This document shows positions 15,498-25,119 of a stretch of 64,000 bases of DNA, piece after piece. The translations under genes were made by a program, and so were the position numbers. The stretch is from positions 1,054,001-1,118,000 of the forward strand of contig NZ_CP025394.1 of NCBI RefSeq assembly GCF_002943525.1, read 5' to 3'. The notes beneath the pieces are model-generated. The model saw nothing but the letters and a program-made list of their open reading frames with translations. It was not told where the DNA came from and did not search any database. The first letter of the stretch is position 1, and each line of letters opens with the position of its first letter. Origin of the DNA: Kitasatospora sp. MMS16-BH015. Its GTDB lineage: Bacteria > Actinomycetota > Actinomycetes > Streptomycetales > Streptomycetaceae.

Positions 15498-17686
15498 GCC
15501 CGGACGGGCCCGGGTCCTTCCGGTCGGTCCACCCGGCTCAGGCGGAGCAGGCGGCTGGCGTGGTCGCCGGGCGGGAGGTCGAGCGGGAGGCCCGGGCCGG
15601 TGAGGAGGGCGCCGACGTGGATCTCTCCGGTGTCGAGGTCGCGGTAGTGGGCGGTGGGGTCGAGGGCGGGCAGCCGCAGCGGGGCGGGCGGGTGGCCGAA
15701 GCGGGTGGTGGGGCGGCGGACCAGGACGGCGTGGGCGGTGCCGTCGGGGGCGGCGTAGTGGACGGCGGTGGTGGCCTCGTCCAGGGTGAGCCGGTGCTGG
15801 TGGCCGAGTTGGACCAGCGGGCGGATCTCCTTGTAGCGGGCGACCAGCTCGGCGGCCTCGGCCAGTTCGGCCTCCGTCCAGCGGGAGAGGTCGCCGCCGA
15901 GCCCGAGGGCGCCGGCCATCGCCGAGTGGAACCGGAACCGCAGCGGGGTGGCCCGGCCGGTGGCGCCGTTGGGGCTGTCGGTGACCCAGGCGGCCATGGT
16001 CTGGGCGGGGTGGAGCTGGCTGTAGCCGTGCTGGATGGCGAGCCGGTCGACCGGGTCGGTGTTGTCGGAGATCCAGACCTGATCGGTGCGGGCGAGCACG
16101 GCCAGGTCGGCCCGGCCGCCACCGCCCGCGCAGGCCTCGATCCGCAGGCCGGGGTGGTCGGCGCGGAGCCGGTCCATGATCGTGTGGACGGCCCGCACGT
16201 GGTCGATCCAGAGCCGGTCCGGATCCGGGTGGCCGGCTCGACCGGCCTCGGTGAACGGGCGGTTGTCGTCCCACTTGAGCCAGTCGACGGCGTACTCGGT
16301 GACCAGCCGGTCGAGGGTGGCGTGCACCCGGTGGGCCACCTCGGGGCGGGCCAGGTCGAGCACCAGTTGGTGGCGCAGCTCGGTGGCCGTCCGGGTCGGG
16401 GCATGCAGCACCCAGTCGGGGTGGGCGCGGAAGAGGTCACTGTCGCGGTTGACCATCTCCGGCTCCACCCAGAGCCCGAACTCCATTCCCAGCGCGTGGA
16501 CTTCATCCGCCAGCGGCCGCAGCCCGGCCGGGAAGGCGGCGGGGCGCGGATGCCAGTCGCCGAGCCCGGCCCGGTCGTCGGCGCGGGCACCGAACCAGCC
16601 GTCGTCCAGCACGAAGAGCTCGGCGCCGACCCGGGCGGCGAGCCGGGCGAGCGCCAGCTGACCGGGCAGGTCGACCGAGAACCCGGTGGCCTCCCAGGAG
16701 TTGTAGAGCACCGGCCGGTCCCGCTCGGGCTCGGGGAGGACGTGCGCGCGCAGGTGGGCGTGCCAGGCGCGGCTGGCCCCGCCGAAGCCGTCCCGGGTGT
16801 ACAGACCGGCGAAGACGGGGGTGCGCAGCGTCTCGCCGGGCCGGAGCGACCAGCCGAGGCCCTCGTGGCCGAAGCCACCGGTCCAGGTGGTGCGGCCGAC
16901 CGGGTCGCGGTGCACGGTGATCCGCCAACTCCCGCTCCAGGCCAGCGCGGTGCTCCAGACCTCGCCCTGCTCCTCGCTCGCCCCGCCCTCGTCGAGGGCC
17001 AGCCAGGGTTGGGCGTGGTGACTGGTCAGGCCGCGCCGGCTGGTCAGCGTGGTCTCGGCCACCGGCAGGCGGTCGCGGCGGAGTTGGAACTCGCTGTTCC
17101 AGCCGCCGACCAGGTGGCTGAGCCGGTAGTCGGCCAGCCGGGGCACCGTCCAGGCGGCCGAGTCGAGCCGGGTGACGGTGATCGGCGAGTCCTCGGGGCC
17201 GCCGGTGTGGGCGAGTTCGGTCCAGCGCTCGATCACCTCGCTGTCCGGGTGGATCCGGTAGCAGAGCTCGGCGGCCAGCGGGTAGTGACGGTCCGTCAGG
17301 TGCAGCCGCAGCTCCAGGCCCTCGATCCGGTGGCCGGCGAACCGCCACTGGGCGCCGCTGGTGCCGTCGCCGAACCGGACCTGGAGCCCGGCCGGGCCGT
17401 ACCGGGCGCCGGTCTGCGGGGCGAGTTCGTCGGCGGCGGCCTCGCCCTCGAAGCTGCTCGCCGCGGGCGAGCGGGGGTGCGGCAGGGCGGCCGGATCGAC
17501 CCCCGGCGGCCCCCAGTACAGGTGGCGGGGGCTGCCGTCGGGGTCGAGGCGGAGCGCGTACAGGCTGTGCGGCATACGCAGGGTGGCGATCCCGCGCTCG
17601 GGATCGAAGGAGACGGCGTCGAAGGATACGGCGTCGATGGGGACAGCGTCAGAAGGGACGGCGGCGAACGGGACGGCGGCGGGCAC
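15467..17686 (-). CDS. Alpha-galactosidase, GH36
   Basis: GTG 17686 is preferred (CGGGAG 8 nt upstream); GTG 17731 would add 15 residues without a good ribosome site. At about 739 residues it has family length. It has an N-terminal beta-supersandwich (about 1-310), then a catalytic barrel with the nucleophile Asp in WLKWDDNRP (about residue 475) and the acid/base Asp in ISDNTDP (about 542), and a C-terminal beta-domain. EACAGGGGRADLA is the substrate-contacting loop of GH36. It has no signal peptide, so it acts on imported alpha-galactosides such as melibiose or raffinose. It diverges from the ROK regulator gene across an operator-like repeat. Confidence 0.9.
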   Translation of the reverse strand: MPAAVPFAAVPSDAVPIDAVSFDAVSFDPERGIATLRMPHSLYALRLDPDGSPRHLYWGPPGVDPAALPHPRSPAASSFEGEAAADELAPQTGARYGPAGLQVRFGDGTSGAQWRFAGHRIEGLELRLHLTDRHYPLAAELCYRIHPDSEVIERWTELAHTGGPEDSPITVTRLDSAAWTVPRLADYRLSHLVGGWNSEFQLRRDRLPVAETTLTSRRGLTSHHAQPWLALDEGGASEEQGEVWSTALAWSGSWRITVHRDPVGRTTWTGGFGHEGLGWSLRPGETLRTPVFAGLYTRDGFGGASRAWHAHLRAHVLPEPERDRPVLYNSWEATGFSVDLPGQLALARLAARVGAELFVLDDGWFGARADDRAGLGDWHPRPAAFPAGLRPLADEVHALGMEFGLWVEPEMVNRDSDLFRAHPDWVLHAPTRTATELRHQLVLDLARPEVAHRVHATLDRLVTEYAVDWLKWDDNRPFTEAGRAGHPDPDRLWIDHVRAVHTIMDRLRADHPGLRIEACAGGGGRADLAVLARTDQVWISDNTDPVDRLAIQHGYSQLHPAQTMAAWVTDSPNGATGRATPLRFRFHSAMAGALGLGGDLSRWTEAELAEAAELVARYKEIRPLVQLGHQHRLTLDEATTAVHYAAPDGTAHAVLVRRPTTRFGHPPAPLRLPALDPTAHYRDLDTGEIHVGALLTGPGLPLDLPPGDHASRLLRLSRVDRPEGPGPVRAQGAGGASQL

Positions 17687-17782
17687 GGATGGGGCTCCCG
17701 GGGTCGCGGGCACGAACGGAGCGGCGGTCACGGCGGCGAGGGGCCGGCACGGAAGTGACCCGAGAGTAGGGCGAGTTGAGCG

Positions 17783-17817
17783 GGCAAATCAATACTGGAC
17801 GAAGTTATTTATTTGCC
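17783..17817. promoter_or_regulatory. Candidate ROK operator
   Basis: A 35-bp AT-rich inverted repeat: GGCAAATCAATA (17783-17794), an 11-nt spacer, TATTTATTTGCC (17806-17817), with 11 of 12 arm positions paired. It ends 14 nt before the ROK start and lies about 100 bp from the GH36 start, so it can control both divergent genes. ROK repressors of NagC/XylR type bind long, AT-rich dyads like this. Confidence 0.7.
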
Positions 17818-17831
17818 GGTAGCTTGCAGCC

Positions 17832-18992
17832 GTGTTTCCGAACCATGCGCAGCCACTGGTCTCCGCACCGGCCGAGACCGCCGTCCTCGCCCTCCTGCTC
17901 GCCGAAGGCCCGCTCAGCCGGGTCGAGTTGGCCCGCCGGGCCGGGCTCTCCTCCACCGCCGTCACCAAGGCCGCCCGCCCGCTGATCGAGGACGGCTACC
18001 TGCACGAACTCCCGCCGGAGCGCACCGCCCCGGGCGCCGGACGGCCCGTCAACCCGCTTGCGGTGACGGCCGATCGTGAGTACTTCGCCGGTGTGAAGAT
18101 CAGCGCCGAGGCGCTGTACGGCACGGTCTGCGACCTGCGCGCCGGGGTCCGGGCCACCGCCGAGCGGCGGCTCGGCGCGGACCGGGGGCCGGCCGCCGTC
18201 TGCGCGCTGCTGCACGAGCTGGTGGACGAACTCCTCGGCAGTGCACCGGAGTTCCGGGAACGCACCCGCCACCTCGGCATCGCCGTCTCCGGCGACGTGG
18301 ACCGCCCGGCCGGCCGGGTGCGGTACTCGGTGCTGCCCGGCTGGCAGGACGTGCCGGTGGCCGAGACGGTGGCCCGGGCCACCGGCCTGAGCGTCACCGT
18401 GGAGAACGACGTCAAGGCGCTCACGGTGGCCGAGCACTGGTTCGGCGAGGGCATCGGCACCGAGTACTTCGCGCTGGTCACCATCGGTGCGGGCATCGGC
18501 TCCGGGCTGGTCGTGGGCGGCCAACTGGTCTCCGGGGCCTACGGGGTGGCCGGCGAGATGGGCCACCTGAGCATCGACCCGGCCGGCCCGCGCTGTCACT
18601 GCGGCCAGACCGGCTGCGTGGAGGCGATCGCCTCCAGCGACGCGATCCGGGACGCCGTCCGCCGGGCCGGCGGCGACCCGGAGTTGGACTTCGACGGCGC
18701 CGTGCTGCTCGCCCGGGCCGGGGAGCCCGCCGCCCGCGCGGCCTTCGCCCGGGCCGGGCAGGCGATCGGCACCGGGATCGCCACCCTGGTCAACCTGCTC
18801 GGCCCCGAGCGGGTGGTGGTCACCGGCGAAGGGCTCGACACCTACGACCTGTTCGGCGTGCACATCCGGGAGGCGTACGCCGCGCACTGCTTCAAGGCCG
18901 CCGCCGCGTGCCCGCTGACCCTGCGCCCGCTCCCCTGGGAGGAGTGGGCCCGGGGCGCCGCCGTGCTGGGCATCCAGGCGCTCTTCCCGTAG
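17832..18992 (+). CDS. ROK-family transcriptional repressor
   Basis: A 386-residue protein starting at GTG 17832; no clear Shine-Dalgarno is visible, so the mRNA may be leaderless or nearly so. The N-terminal winged helix (residues 15-75) includes LSRVELARRAGLSSTAVTKA. A ROK sugar-kinase-like fold follows: the ITIGAGIGSGLVVGG loop, GEMGHLSI and the zinc motif CHCGQTGCVEA at about residues 255-265 (CxCGxxGCxE), the family signature. The last part is helical. It probably senses a galactoside or galactose and represses both the divergent GH36 gene and the downstream importer. An operator-like repeat lies just upstream. Confidence 0.9.
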   Translation: MFPNHAQPLVSAPAETAVLALLLAEGPLSRVELARRAGLSSTAVTKAARPLIEDGYLHELPPERTAPGAGRPVNPLAVTADREYFAGVKISAEALYGTVCDLRAGVRATAERRLGADRGPAAVCALLHELVDELLGSAPEFRERTRHLGIAVSGDVDRPAGRVRYSVLPGWQDVPVAETVARATGLSVTVENDVKALTVAEHWFGEGIGTEYFALVTIGAGIGSGLVVGGQLVSGAYGVAGEMGHLSIDPAGPRCHCGQTGCVEAIASSDAIRDAVRRAGGDPELDFDGAVLLARAGEPAARAAFARAGQAIGTGIATLVNLLGPERVVVTGEGLDTYDLFGVHIREAYAAHCFKAAAACPLTLRPLPWEEWARGAAVLGIQALFP

Positions 18993-19004
18993 CCACCGAG
19001 ACTT

Positions 19005-19061
19005 CCCGGTCGGTGTCCACCGCCCCAAGCCTGGCAGCGAAGACGGCGGACACCGACCGGG
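19005..19061 (+). terminator. Hairpin between the ROK gene and the ABC importer operon
   Basis: Perfect 14-bp stem (CCCGGTCGGTGTCC at 19005-19018 with 19048-19061) and a 29-nt loop, starting 13 nt after the ROK stop. It is probably a terminator or attenuator separating regulator from transporter transcripts. Confidence 0.55.
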
Positions 19062-19097
19062 CGGACGACACACCCCACCCACCCGCAAGGACGTGAC

Positions 19098-20360
19098 ATG
19101 AGTGCTCGCAGCCCGGAGCTTAGCCGACGCGGATTCCTCGCCGGCTCGCTCCTGTTCGTCGCCGGCTCCGCCGTCGCCTGCAGTACCGACCCCACCGGTG
19201 GCGCGAAGGCCACCCTGAACGTCTGGTTCCACGCCTACGGCGAGGCCGGCACCCAGCAGGCCGCCACCCGCTACGCGGAGGGCTTCACCAAGGCCCACCC
19301 GGACATCGCGGTGAAGGTCACCTGGGTGCCCGGGGACTACACCACCAAGCTCAACTCCACCCTGCTCACCGCCGCCGCCCCCGACGTGTTCGAGATCGGC
19401 GACTTCAACGAGGGCCTGGCCCGGCGCGGCCAGATCGCCGCCCTGGACGACGTGTACGGCAGCGAGAAGGCCGACTTCAACCGGGGCGACCTCGACTACG
19501 TGACGGTGGACGGCAGGCTCTACGGCATCAAGACGCTCGACGACGTGATGATGCTCTACTACCGCAGGAGCACCCTCGCCAAGGCCGGCCTCACCCCGCC
19601 CACCACCTTCGACGAGCTGGCCACCACGGCCAAAGCGCTCAGCGGCAAGAACGCCAAGGGCCTGTTCCTCGGCAACGACGGCCTCGGCGACAGCGCGCTG
19701 CTCGCCGTCCGCTCCAACGGCGGCGACCTGGTCACCGACGGCACGGTGGCCTTCGCCTCCCCGCAGGCCGTGGCGGCGGTGGCCGGGCTCAGGCGGCTGC
19801 ACGACGACCGCTCGCTGCTGCTCGGCTTCACCACCGACTGGTGGGACCCGTCCGCGCTCACCCAGGGCCTGGCCCCGATGCAGTGGTGCGGCCTCTGGGC
19901 CATGCCAGCCATCCAGACCGCGCTCGGTGACGACTTCGGCGTGCTGCCCTGGCCCGCGTTCAAGCCCGGCGGCAGCCCGGTGCTGCGGGTCGGCGGCTGG
20001 ACCAGCTGCGTCAACGCCAAGGGCAGGCACGTGGACGCGGCCAAGCAGTTCGTGCGCTGGCTGTGGATCGAGCAGACCGGTCTGCAGCAGGACTGGTCGC
20101 AGAGCTACGGACTGCACCTGCCGCCGCGCGGCTCGGTCGCCGCCGGCGCCGAGAAGCTCACCCGGGGCGCCGCTCAGGAGGCGGTCCGGCTCGCCGGGAA
20201 GTACGGCAAGTCCAACCCGAACACCTGGGACACCGCCGTGGCCACCGCCTTCAACGCCGCCGCCGCGAAGATCCTCGCCGGCCAGGGCGATCCGGCCGCA
20301 CTGCTGACGGCCGCCGCCGCCCAGGCCCAGGCCGACGTGGACCAGCAGCGGGCCCGATGA
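19098..20360 (+). CDS. ABC sugar-binding lipoprotein
   Basis: A 420-residue protein. The N-terminus has RRGFLAGSLLFVAGSAVACS: twin-arginine-like RR, a hydrophobic core and a lipobox (AVAC). The mature protein has the family 1 solute-binding fold, with WFHAYGEAGTQQAATRYAEGFTKAHPDI near the start, given here only as a landmark. It captures the sugar outside and delivers it to the two permeases that follow. Its stop overlaps the first permease start (ATGA). No ATPase gene is present; Streptomyces importers of this type commonly share the MsiK ATPase. The ligand is inferred from context to be a galactoside. Confidence 0.9.
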   Translation: MSARSPELSRRGFLAGSLLFVAGSAVACSTDPTGGAKATLNVWFHAYGEAGTQQAATRYAEGFTKAHPDIAVKVTWVPGDYTTKLNSTLLTAAAPDVFEIGDFNEGLARRGQIAALDDVYGSEKADFNRGDLDYVTVDGRLYGIKTLDDVMMLYYRRSTLAKAGLTPPTTFDELATTAKALSGKNAKGLFLGNDGLGDSALLAVRSNGGDLVTDGTVAFASPQAVAAVAGLRRLHDDRSLLLGFTTDWWDPSALTQGLAPMQWCGLWAMPAIQTALGDDFGVLPWPAFKPGGSPVLRVGGWTSCVNAKGRHVDAAKQFVRWLWIEQTGLQQDWSQSYGLHLPPRGSVAAGAEKLTRGAAQEAVRLAGKYGKSNPNTWDTAVATAFNAAAAKILAGQGDPAALLTAAAAQAQADVDQQRAR

Positions 20361-21313
20361 CCGCCGCCCCTACGGTCGGGACGGGCCCGACGGCCGCACC
20401 CGCCGTTCGAAAGCGCGCCGACCTCCGCACCTGGTCGGCGTTCGCCCTGCTGACCGCCCCGATGCTGCTCGGCCTGGGCCTGTTCAAGTACCTGGCGATC
20501 GGCTGGAGCTTCCTGCTCAGCCTCAGCGACGCGCACGGCTCGATCGCGCTCGGCCACTGGGTCGGCCTGGCCAACTACCGCCAGCTGCTGGCCGATCCGG
20601 CCTTCCGCCGCTCGCTGGGCCAGATCCTGCTGTTCACCGCCGTGGTCGTCCCGGTCACCTTCGCGGCCTCGCTCGGCCTGGCCCTGCTGGTGCACCGGGT
20701 GCGCCGGGGCCGGGCGGTGGTGCGCACCGCCTTCCTGGTGCCCACCGCCGTCTCCTACGTGGCGGCCTCGCTGCTCTGGAAGATGTGCCTGTTCAACGGC
20801 CTGCCGGCGGGCATCGCCAACACCCTCGGCGGCTGGTTCAAGATGGCGGCCGTGCCCTGGCTCCAGACCACCTCGCCGCCGCTGTACTGGATCGTGCTGA
20901 TCACCCTCCGGCTCTGGCTGCAAGTCGGCTTCTACCTGGTGCTCTTCCTGGCCGGCCTGCAGCAGATCCCCCGGGAGCTGTACGAGGCCGCCGCGCTGGA
21001 CGGCGCCGGCGGGCTGCGGCTGCTGCGCCGGATCACCCTGCCGATGCTGCGCGGCACCTCGGTGGCCGTGCTGATGCTCCAACTCATCGCCGCCTTCCAG
21101 GCGTTCGACGAGTTCTACAACCTCTTCGACAGCGGCCTCTCCGGCACCGCCGCCGCCCCCGTGCAGACCCCGCTGGTGTACCTCTACTCCACCGCGATGG
21201 GCGCCCAGAACTACGGCCTCGGCTCGGCCGGCGCCTTCCTGCTCACCGGGCTGATCGTGGGCGCGACGCTGATCCAGGGCCGGGTCACCGGCTTCGGCAA
21301 GGCCGCGAGGTGA
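20357..21313 (+). CDS. ABC sugar importer permease 1 (MalF/UgpA type)
   Basis: A 318-residue integral membrane protein, ATG overlapping the upstream stop (ATGA). It has six predicted transmembrane segments: the first near residues 30-55, a periplasmic loop with LGHWVGLANYRQLL, then an ABC-transporter core. The EAA loop, which contacts the ATPase, is visible as ELYEAAALDGAGGLRLLRRI. The stop overlaps the second permease start (GTGA). Together with the binding protein and permease 2 it forms a carbohydrate uptake type 1 importer. Confidence 0.9.
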   Translation: MTAAPTVGTGPTAAPAVRKRADLRTWSAFALLTAPMLLGLGLFKYLAIGWSFLLSLSDAHGSIALGHWVGLANYRQLLADPAFRRSLGQILLFTAVVVPVTFAASLGLALLVHRVRRGRAVVRTAFLVPTAVSYVAASLLWKMCLFNGLPAGIANTLGGWFKMAAVPWLQTTSPPLYWIVLITLRLWLQVGFYLVLFLAGLQQIPRELYEAAALDGAGGLRLLRRITLPMLRGTSVAVLMLQLIAAFQAFDEFYNLFDSGLSGTAAAPVQTPLVYLYSTAMGAQNYGLGSAGAFLLTGLIVGATLIQGRVTGFGKAAR

Positions 21314-22164
21314 GCCGGGCCACGGCTCCCAGCCGGCTCGGGCGCGCGCTGCGGCCCGGCCTGCGCGGTGTGTCGGTGGGCCTGCTGACGGCCCTCTTCC
21401 TGGCACCCTTCTACCTGATGCTGCGCAACGCGCTGATGGACTCCACCGCCCTGACCTCGCCGCACTGGGTCTGGTGGCCCGCCCACCTGCGCTGGGGCAA
21501 CTTCGCCGCGCTGTTCACGGACCCCACCCTGCACCTGGGCCGATCGCTCGCCAACTCCCTGCTGATCGCCGGGATCACCGCCCCGGTCTCCACCCTGCTC
21601 GCCTCGGCCGCCGGCTACGCCTTCGCCCGGATCCCGGTGCCCGGGCGCGGCCTGCTGCTCGGACTGGTGGTGGCCACCCTGATGATCCCCGGCTCGGTCA
21701 CCTTCGTGCCCACCTTCGTGGTGGTCGGCTCGCTCGGCGGGGTCAACACGCTCTGGGGCGTGATCGCGCCGGGCCTCTTCAACCCCTTCGCCGTCCTGCT
21801 GTTCCGCAACTTCTACCTCGGGCTCCCCACCGAGATCGAGGAGGCCGGCCGCCTGGACGGCCTCGGCTGGCTGGGCCTCTACCGCCGGCTCGCGCTGCCG
21901 AGCAGCGGCCCGCTGCTCGCCTCGCTCGGGGCGCTGGCCTTCATCGACAGCTGGAACGCCTTCCTCTGGCCGCTGGTCATCGGGCAGGACCCGTCGGCCT
22001 GGACGGCCCAGATCGCCCTCTCCACCTTCCTCACCGCCCAGACCGTCAACCTGCCCGGCCTGTTCGCCGGCGCCGTGGTGACCATCGCCCCGCTGGTGGC
22101 GATGTTCCTCATCGCCCAGCGGTACATCGTCGAAGGAATCACCAGCAGCGGCCTCAAGGGCTGA
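21310..22164 (+). CDS. ABC sugar importer permease 2 (MalG type)
   Basis: A 284-residue membrane protein; GTG 21310 overlaps the previous stop (GTGA). Six transmembrane segments; the first follows RGVSVGLLTALFLAPFYLM. The EAA loop is EIEEAGRLDGLGWLGLYRRL. The C-terminus ends AQRYIVEGITSSGLKG, the usual end of MalG-type permeases. It pairs with permease 1 and shares the galactoside importer function inferred from the flanking glycosidases. Confidence 0.9.
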   Translation: MSRATAPSRLGRALRPGLRGVSVGLLTALFLAPFYLMLRNALMDSTALTSPHWVWWPAHLRWGNFAALFTDPTLHLGRSLANSLLIAGITAPVSTLLASAAGYAFARIPVPGRGLLLGLVVATLMIPGSVTFVPTFVVVGSLGGVNTLWGVIAPGLFNPFAVLLFRNFYLGLPTEIEEAGRLDGLGWLGLYRRLALPSSGPLLASLGALAFIDSWNAFLWPLVIGQDPSAWTAQIALSTFLTAQTVNLPGLFAGAVVTIAPLVAMFLIAQRYIVEGITSSGLKG

Positions 22165-22193
22165 CCGCACCCCACCACCAGGAGCACCCCGGC

Positions 22194-23939
22194 ATGCCTC
22201 TACTGGAGCTCACCGCCGACGGATTCCGCCTCGGCGACACCCCCCTGCGCATCATCTCCGGCGGCCTGCACTACTTCCGCGTCCATCCCGGCCAGTGGGC
22301 CGACCGCCTGCACAAGGCCCGCCTGCTCGGCCTCAACACGGTCGAGACCTACGTGCCGTGGAACCTGCACGCCCCCACCCCCGGCGAGTTCCGCCTGGAC
22401 GGCGGCCTCGACCTGCCCCGCTTCCTCGACCTGGCCGCCGCCGAGGGCCTGCACGTGCTGCTCCGCCCCGGCCCGTACATCTGCGCCGAGTGGGACGGCG
22501 GCGGCCTGCCCGGCTGGCTGCTCGCCGAGGAGACCATCCGGCTGCGCAGCCGCGACCCGCGCTTCCTGGCCGCCGTGGACGGCTACCTCGCCGCCCTGCT
22601 GAAGCCGCTGCGCCCGTACCTCTCCACCGCCGGCGGCCCGGTGATCGCCGTCCAACTCGAAAACGAGTACGGCGCGTTCGGCTCGGACACCGCCTACCTG
22701 GCCGAGCTGGCCGCGCTGCTGCGCCGGCACGGGGTGGACGTGCCGCTCTTCACCTGCGACCAGCCCGGCGACCTCGGCCCGGGCGGGCTGGACGGCGTGC
22801 TGCGCACGGTCAACTTCGGCAGCCGGGTGGCGGAGGGGCTGGCCGCCCTGCGCGCGCTCCAGCCCACCGGGCCGCTGATGTGCAGCGAGTTCTGGATCGG
22901 CTGGTTCGACCGCTGGGGCGCCGCCCACACCAGCCGCGACCCCGCCGACGCCGCCGCCGACCTCGGCCGGCTGCTGGCCGCCGACGCCTCCGTCAACATC
23001 TATCTGCTGCACGGCGGCACCAACTTCGGCTGCACCAACGGCGCCAACGACAAGGGGCGGTACCGCCCCACCGTCACCTCCTACGACTACGACGCCCTGC
23101 TCGACGAGGCCGGCGACCCCACTCCCAAGTACCACGCCTTCCGCGAGGTGATCGCCCGCCACGCCCCCGTCCCCGCCGACCCGGTACCCGGACCGGGCCC
23201 GAAGCTCACCCCACGCACCGTCGAACTCACCGAGACCGCAGGCCTGTTGGCCCAGTCACCACAGCTCGGCCGAGCCGTCGAGGCCGACCACCCGCTGACC
23301 ATGGAGCAGTTGGGGCAGTCCTTCGGCTTCGTCCAGTACGAGACCGAGCTCCCCGAGGCCGGGCCCACCGTGCTGCGGGTCGGCCAAGTCCGCGACCGGG
23401 CCCAGGTCTTCGTCGACGGCCAGCCCGTCGGCACCCTGGAGCGGGAGCACCAGGAGCACGCCCTCGCCTTCACCGCCCCGCGCCCGGGCGCCCGGCTGGC
23501 CGTGCTGGTGGAGAACCAGGGCCGGATCAACTACGGCCCCGGCATCCACGACCGCAAGGGCCTGCTCGGCCCGGTCACCGTCAACGGCCGCGCACTGCAA
23601 GGCTGGCGCAGCCGGCCCCTCCCGCTGGACAACCTCGACGCCCTCGCCTTCACCCCGGCCACCCCCGTGGTCGGCCCGGCCTTCCACCGGGGCGGCTTCG
23701 AGCTCGACCGGCCCGCCGACGGCTACCTCGCCCTGCCCGGCTGGACCAAGGGCCTCGCCTGGATCAACGGCTTCCCGCTCGGCCGGTACTGGTCCCGCGG
23801 CCCGCAGGCCACCCTCTACCTGCCCGGCCCGGCGCTGCGCCCCGGCCGCAACGAGCTCACCGTCCTCGAGCTGCACGCCACCGCCTCCCCCACCGTCGAA
23901 CTCCGGGACCGGCCGGACCTCGGCCCGACCCAGGAGTGA
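22194..23939 (+). CDS. Beta-galactosidase, GH35
   Basis: A 581-residue protein; ATG 22194 follows AGGAG at about 9 nt and comes 29 bp after the permease stop. The N-terminal TIM barrel has the GH35 features SGGLHYFRVHPGQW, ETYVPWNLHAP and RPGPYICAEWDGGGLPGWL, the acid/base Glu in VQLENEYGA (about residue 158) and the nucleophile Glu in MCSEFWIGWFD (about 232). Two C-terminal jelly-roll domains follow, including INGFPLGRYWSRGPQ. It has no signal peptide, so it hydrolyses imported beta-galactosides inside the cell. With the GH36 enzyme the locus handles both alpha- and beta-linked galactose. Confidence 0.92.
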   Translation: MPLLELTADGFRLGDTPLRIISGGLHYFRVHPGQWADRLHKARLLGLNTVETYVPWNLHAPTPGEFRLDGGLDLPRFLDLAAAEGLHVLLRPGPYICAEWDGGGLPGWLLAEETIRLRSRDPRFLAAVDGYLAALLKPLRPYLSTAGGPVIAVQLENEYGAFGSDTAYLAELAALLRRHGVDVPLFTCDQPGDLGPGGLDGVLRTVNFGSRVAEGLAALRALQPTGPLMCSEFWIGWFDRWGAAHTSRDPADAAADLGRLLAADASVNIYLLHGGTNFGCTNGANDKGRYRPTVTSYDYDALLDEAGDPTPKYHAFREVIARHAPVPADPVPGPGPKLTPRTVELTETAGLLAQSPQLGRAVEADHPLTMEQLGQSFGFVQYETELPEAGPTVLRVGQVRDRAQVFVDGQPVGTLEREHQEHALAFTAPRPGARLAVLVENQGRINYGPGIHDRKGLLGPVTVNGRALQGWRSRPLPLDNLDALAFTPATPVVGPAFHRGGFELDRPADGYLALPGWTKGLAWINGFPLGRYWSRGPQATLYLPGPALRPGRNELTVLELHATASPTVELRDRPDLGPTQE

Positions 23940-23940
23940 C

Positions 23941-24846
23941 TCACCGTCCGCCGGCAGGCGGTGCCGAGTGCCCGAGCGGTCCGCGGAACCCCACCCGGTG
24001 CCGTCGCCGCAGCCGGACCACCTCGATCACCGCCGTCGCCGTCACCCCGACCGGCCCGGCCAGCAACCCGACCAGCGCCGGGCCGTGCGTGGAGGTGCCC
24101 TCGGTGTCCACCAGCCAGACGTGGCCCAGCACGGTCAGCCAGACCAGTGGCACGGCCGTCAGCGGCCGGGCCAGCGGGTGCGCCCGGACGGCGAAGTTGT
24201 TCCGGTGCACCAGGTAGATCACGCAGAGGTAGAACGGCCCGAACCAGATGGCCGCGAGTGCGGCGAGCACGGAGGACCGGTGCGCGGACTCCACCATCCC
24301 GGCGAAGACCAGCACGGTGAGCAGCCCCACCAGCAGCGGCCGGGCCACCGACCGCGCCACCAGCCGCCGGGTGCCCGGGTAGGCGAGCGCGACCAGCGGC
24401 ACACAGCCCAGCACCAGCGAGATCGGGCCGGTCGCCAGCATCACGATGCTGTCCTCCCCGAGTACGGCGTTCAGGAAGTCATCCTTGGCCCAGGTGCCGG
24501 TCACCAGCCGCACCAGGTGCAGCAGCAGCCCCATCCCGAGCAGCGCCCGCGGCGTCAACAGCCGCTCCACCCAGGGGTCCACCGCCTCCGCGACCACCTC
24601 GGTCACCACAGGCCCGACGTACGGATCGAACACCTGCCCGCCGACCGTCCCGGCCACCCCCGAGGCGCTCAGCCGCATCGACCGGTACGGCCCGTACACC
24701 GTCCGGGCCAGCCGCCAGGGCAGCACCACGTCCAACACCCGCTGCCGCTGCGTCCGTTCCACCACCGGCGGGTCGGGCATCCGGTACGGCACCCGCCCAT
24801 AGGCCGCCACCAACTCCGCCCGCGAGAGCCGCGCCCCCGACGCCAC
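23941..24846 (-). CDS. Membrane protein of unknown function
   Basis: GTG 24846 has GGGGAG 8 nt upstream; ATG 24942 would add 32 Gly-rich residues without a ribosome site. The protein (about 301 residues) starts with a soluble part (RAELVAAYGRVPYRMPDPP, YGPYRSMRLSASG) and then has about five hydrophobic segments: ALLGMGLLLHLVRLV, ISLVLGCVPLVALAY, LLVGLLTVLVFAGM, a Phe/Tyr/Trp-rich segment, and VPLVWLTVLGHVWLV. It ends in basic residues. I do not recognise the family. The stop lies directly after the convergent beta-galactosidase stop. Confidence 0.6.
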   Translation of the reverse strand: MASGARLSRAELVAAYGRVPYRMPDPPVVERTQRQRVLDVVLPWRLARTVYGPYRSMRLSASGVAGTVGGQVFDPYVGPVVTEVVAEAVDPWVERLLTPRALLGMGLLLHLVRLVTGTWAKDDFLNAVLGEDSIVMLATGPISLVLGCVPLVALAYPGTRRLVARSVARPLLVGLLTVLVFAGMVESAHRSSVLAALAAIWFGPFYLCVIYLVHRNNFAVRAHPLARPLTAVPLVWLTVLGHVWLVDTEGTSTHGPALVGLLAGPVGVTATAVIEVVRLRRRHRVGFRGPLGHSAPPAGGR

Positions 24847-25119
24847 CACCACTGCTCCCCCACCCCCGCCACAGCCGATCCGACCGGTAGGGTCCCAGCC
24901 CGCCACCTCCCGCGCAATCCGATTCCCGCCGGCTCGATCCATCGCCCACGCAGGGCTTTCTGACGGACCGTCACTCTCTGCACGGGCACTACTCCCCGCG
25001 CAGCGCGATGGTCGGCGGCAGCCGCCCAGCCCACCGGCGGCCTCGACATCCTGATCGAGCTCCCCGTCCAGGACTGAATTCGGTGGTGCCCCAGGCGTCC
25101 CGTCGGAGATCATTCGCCC

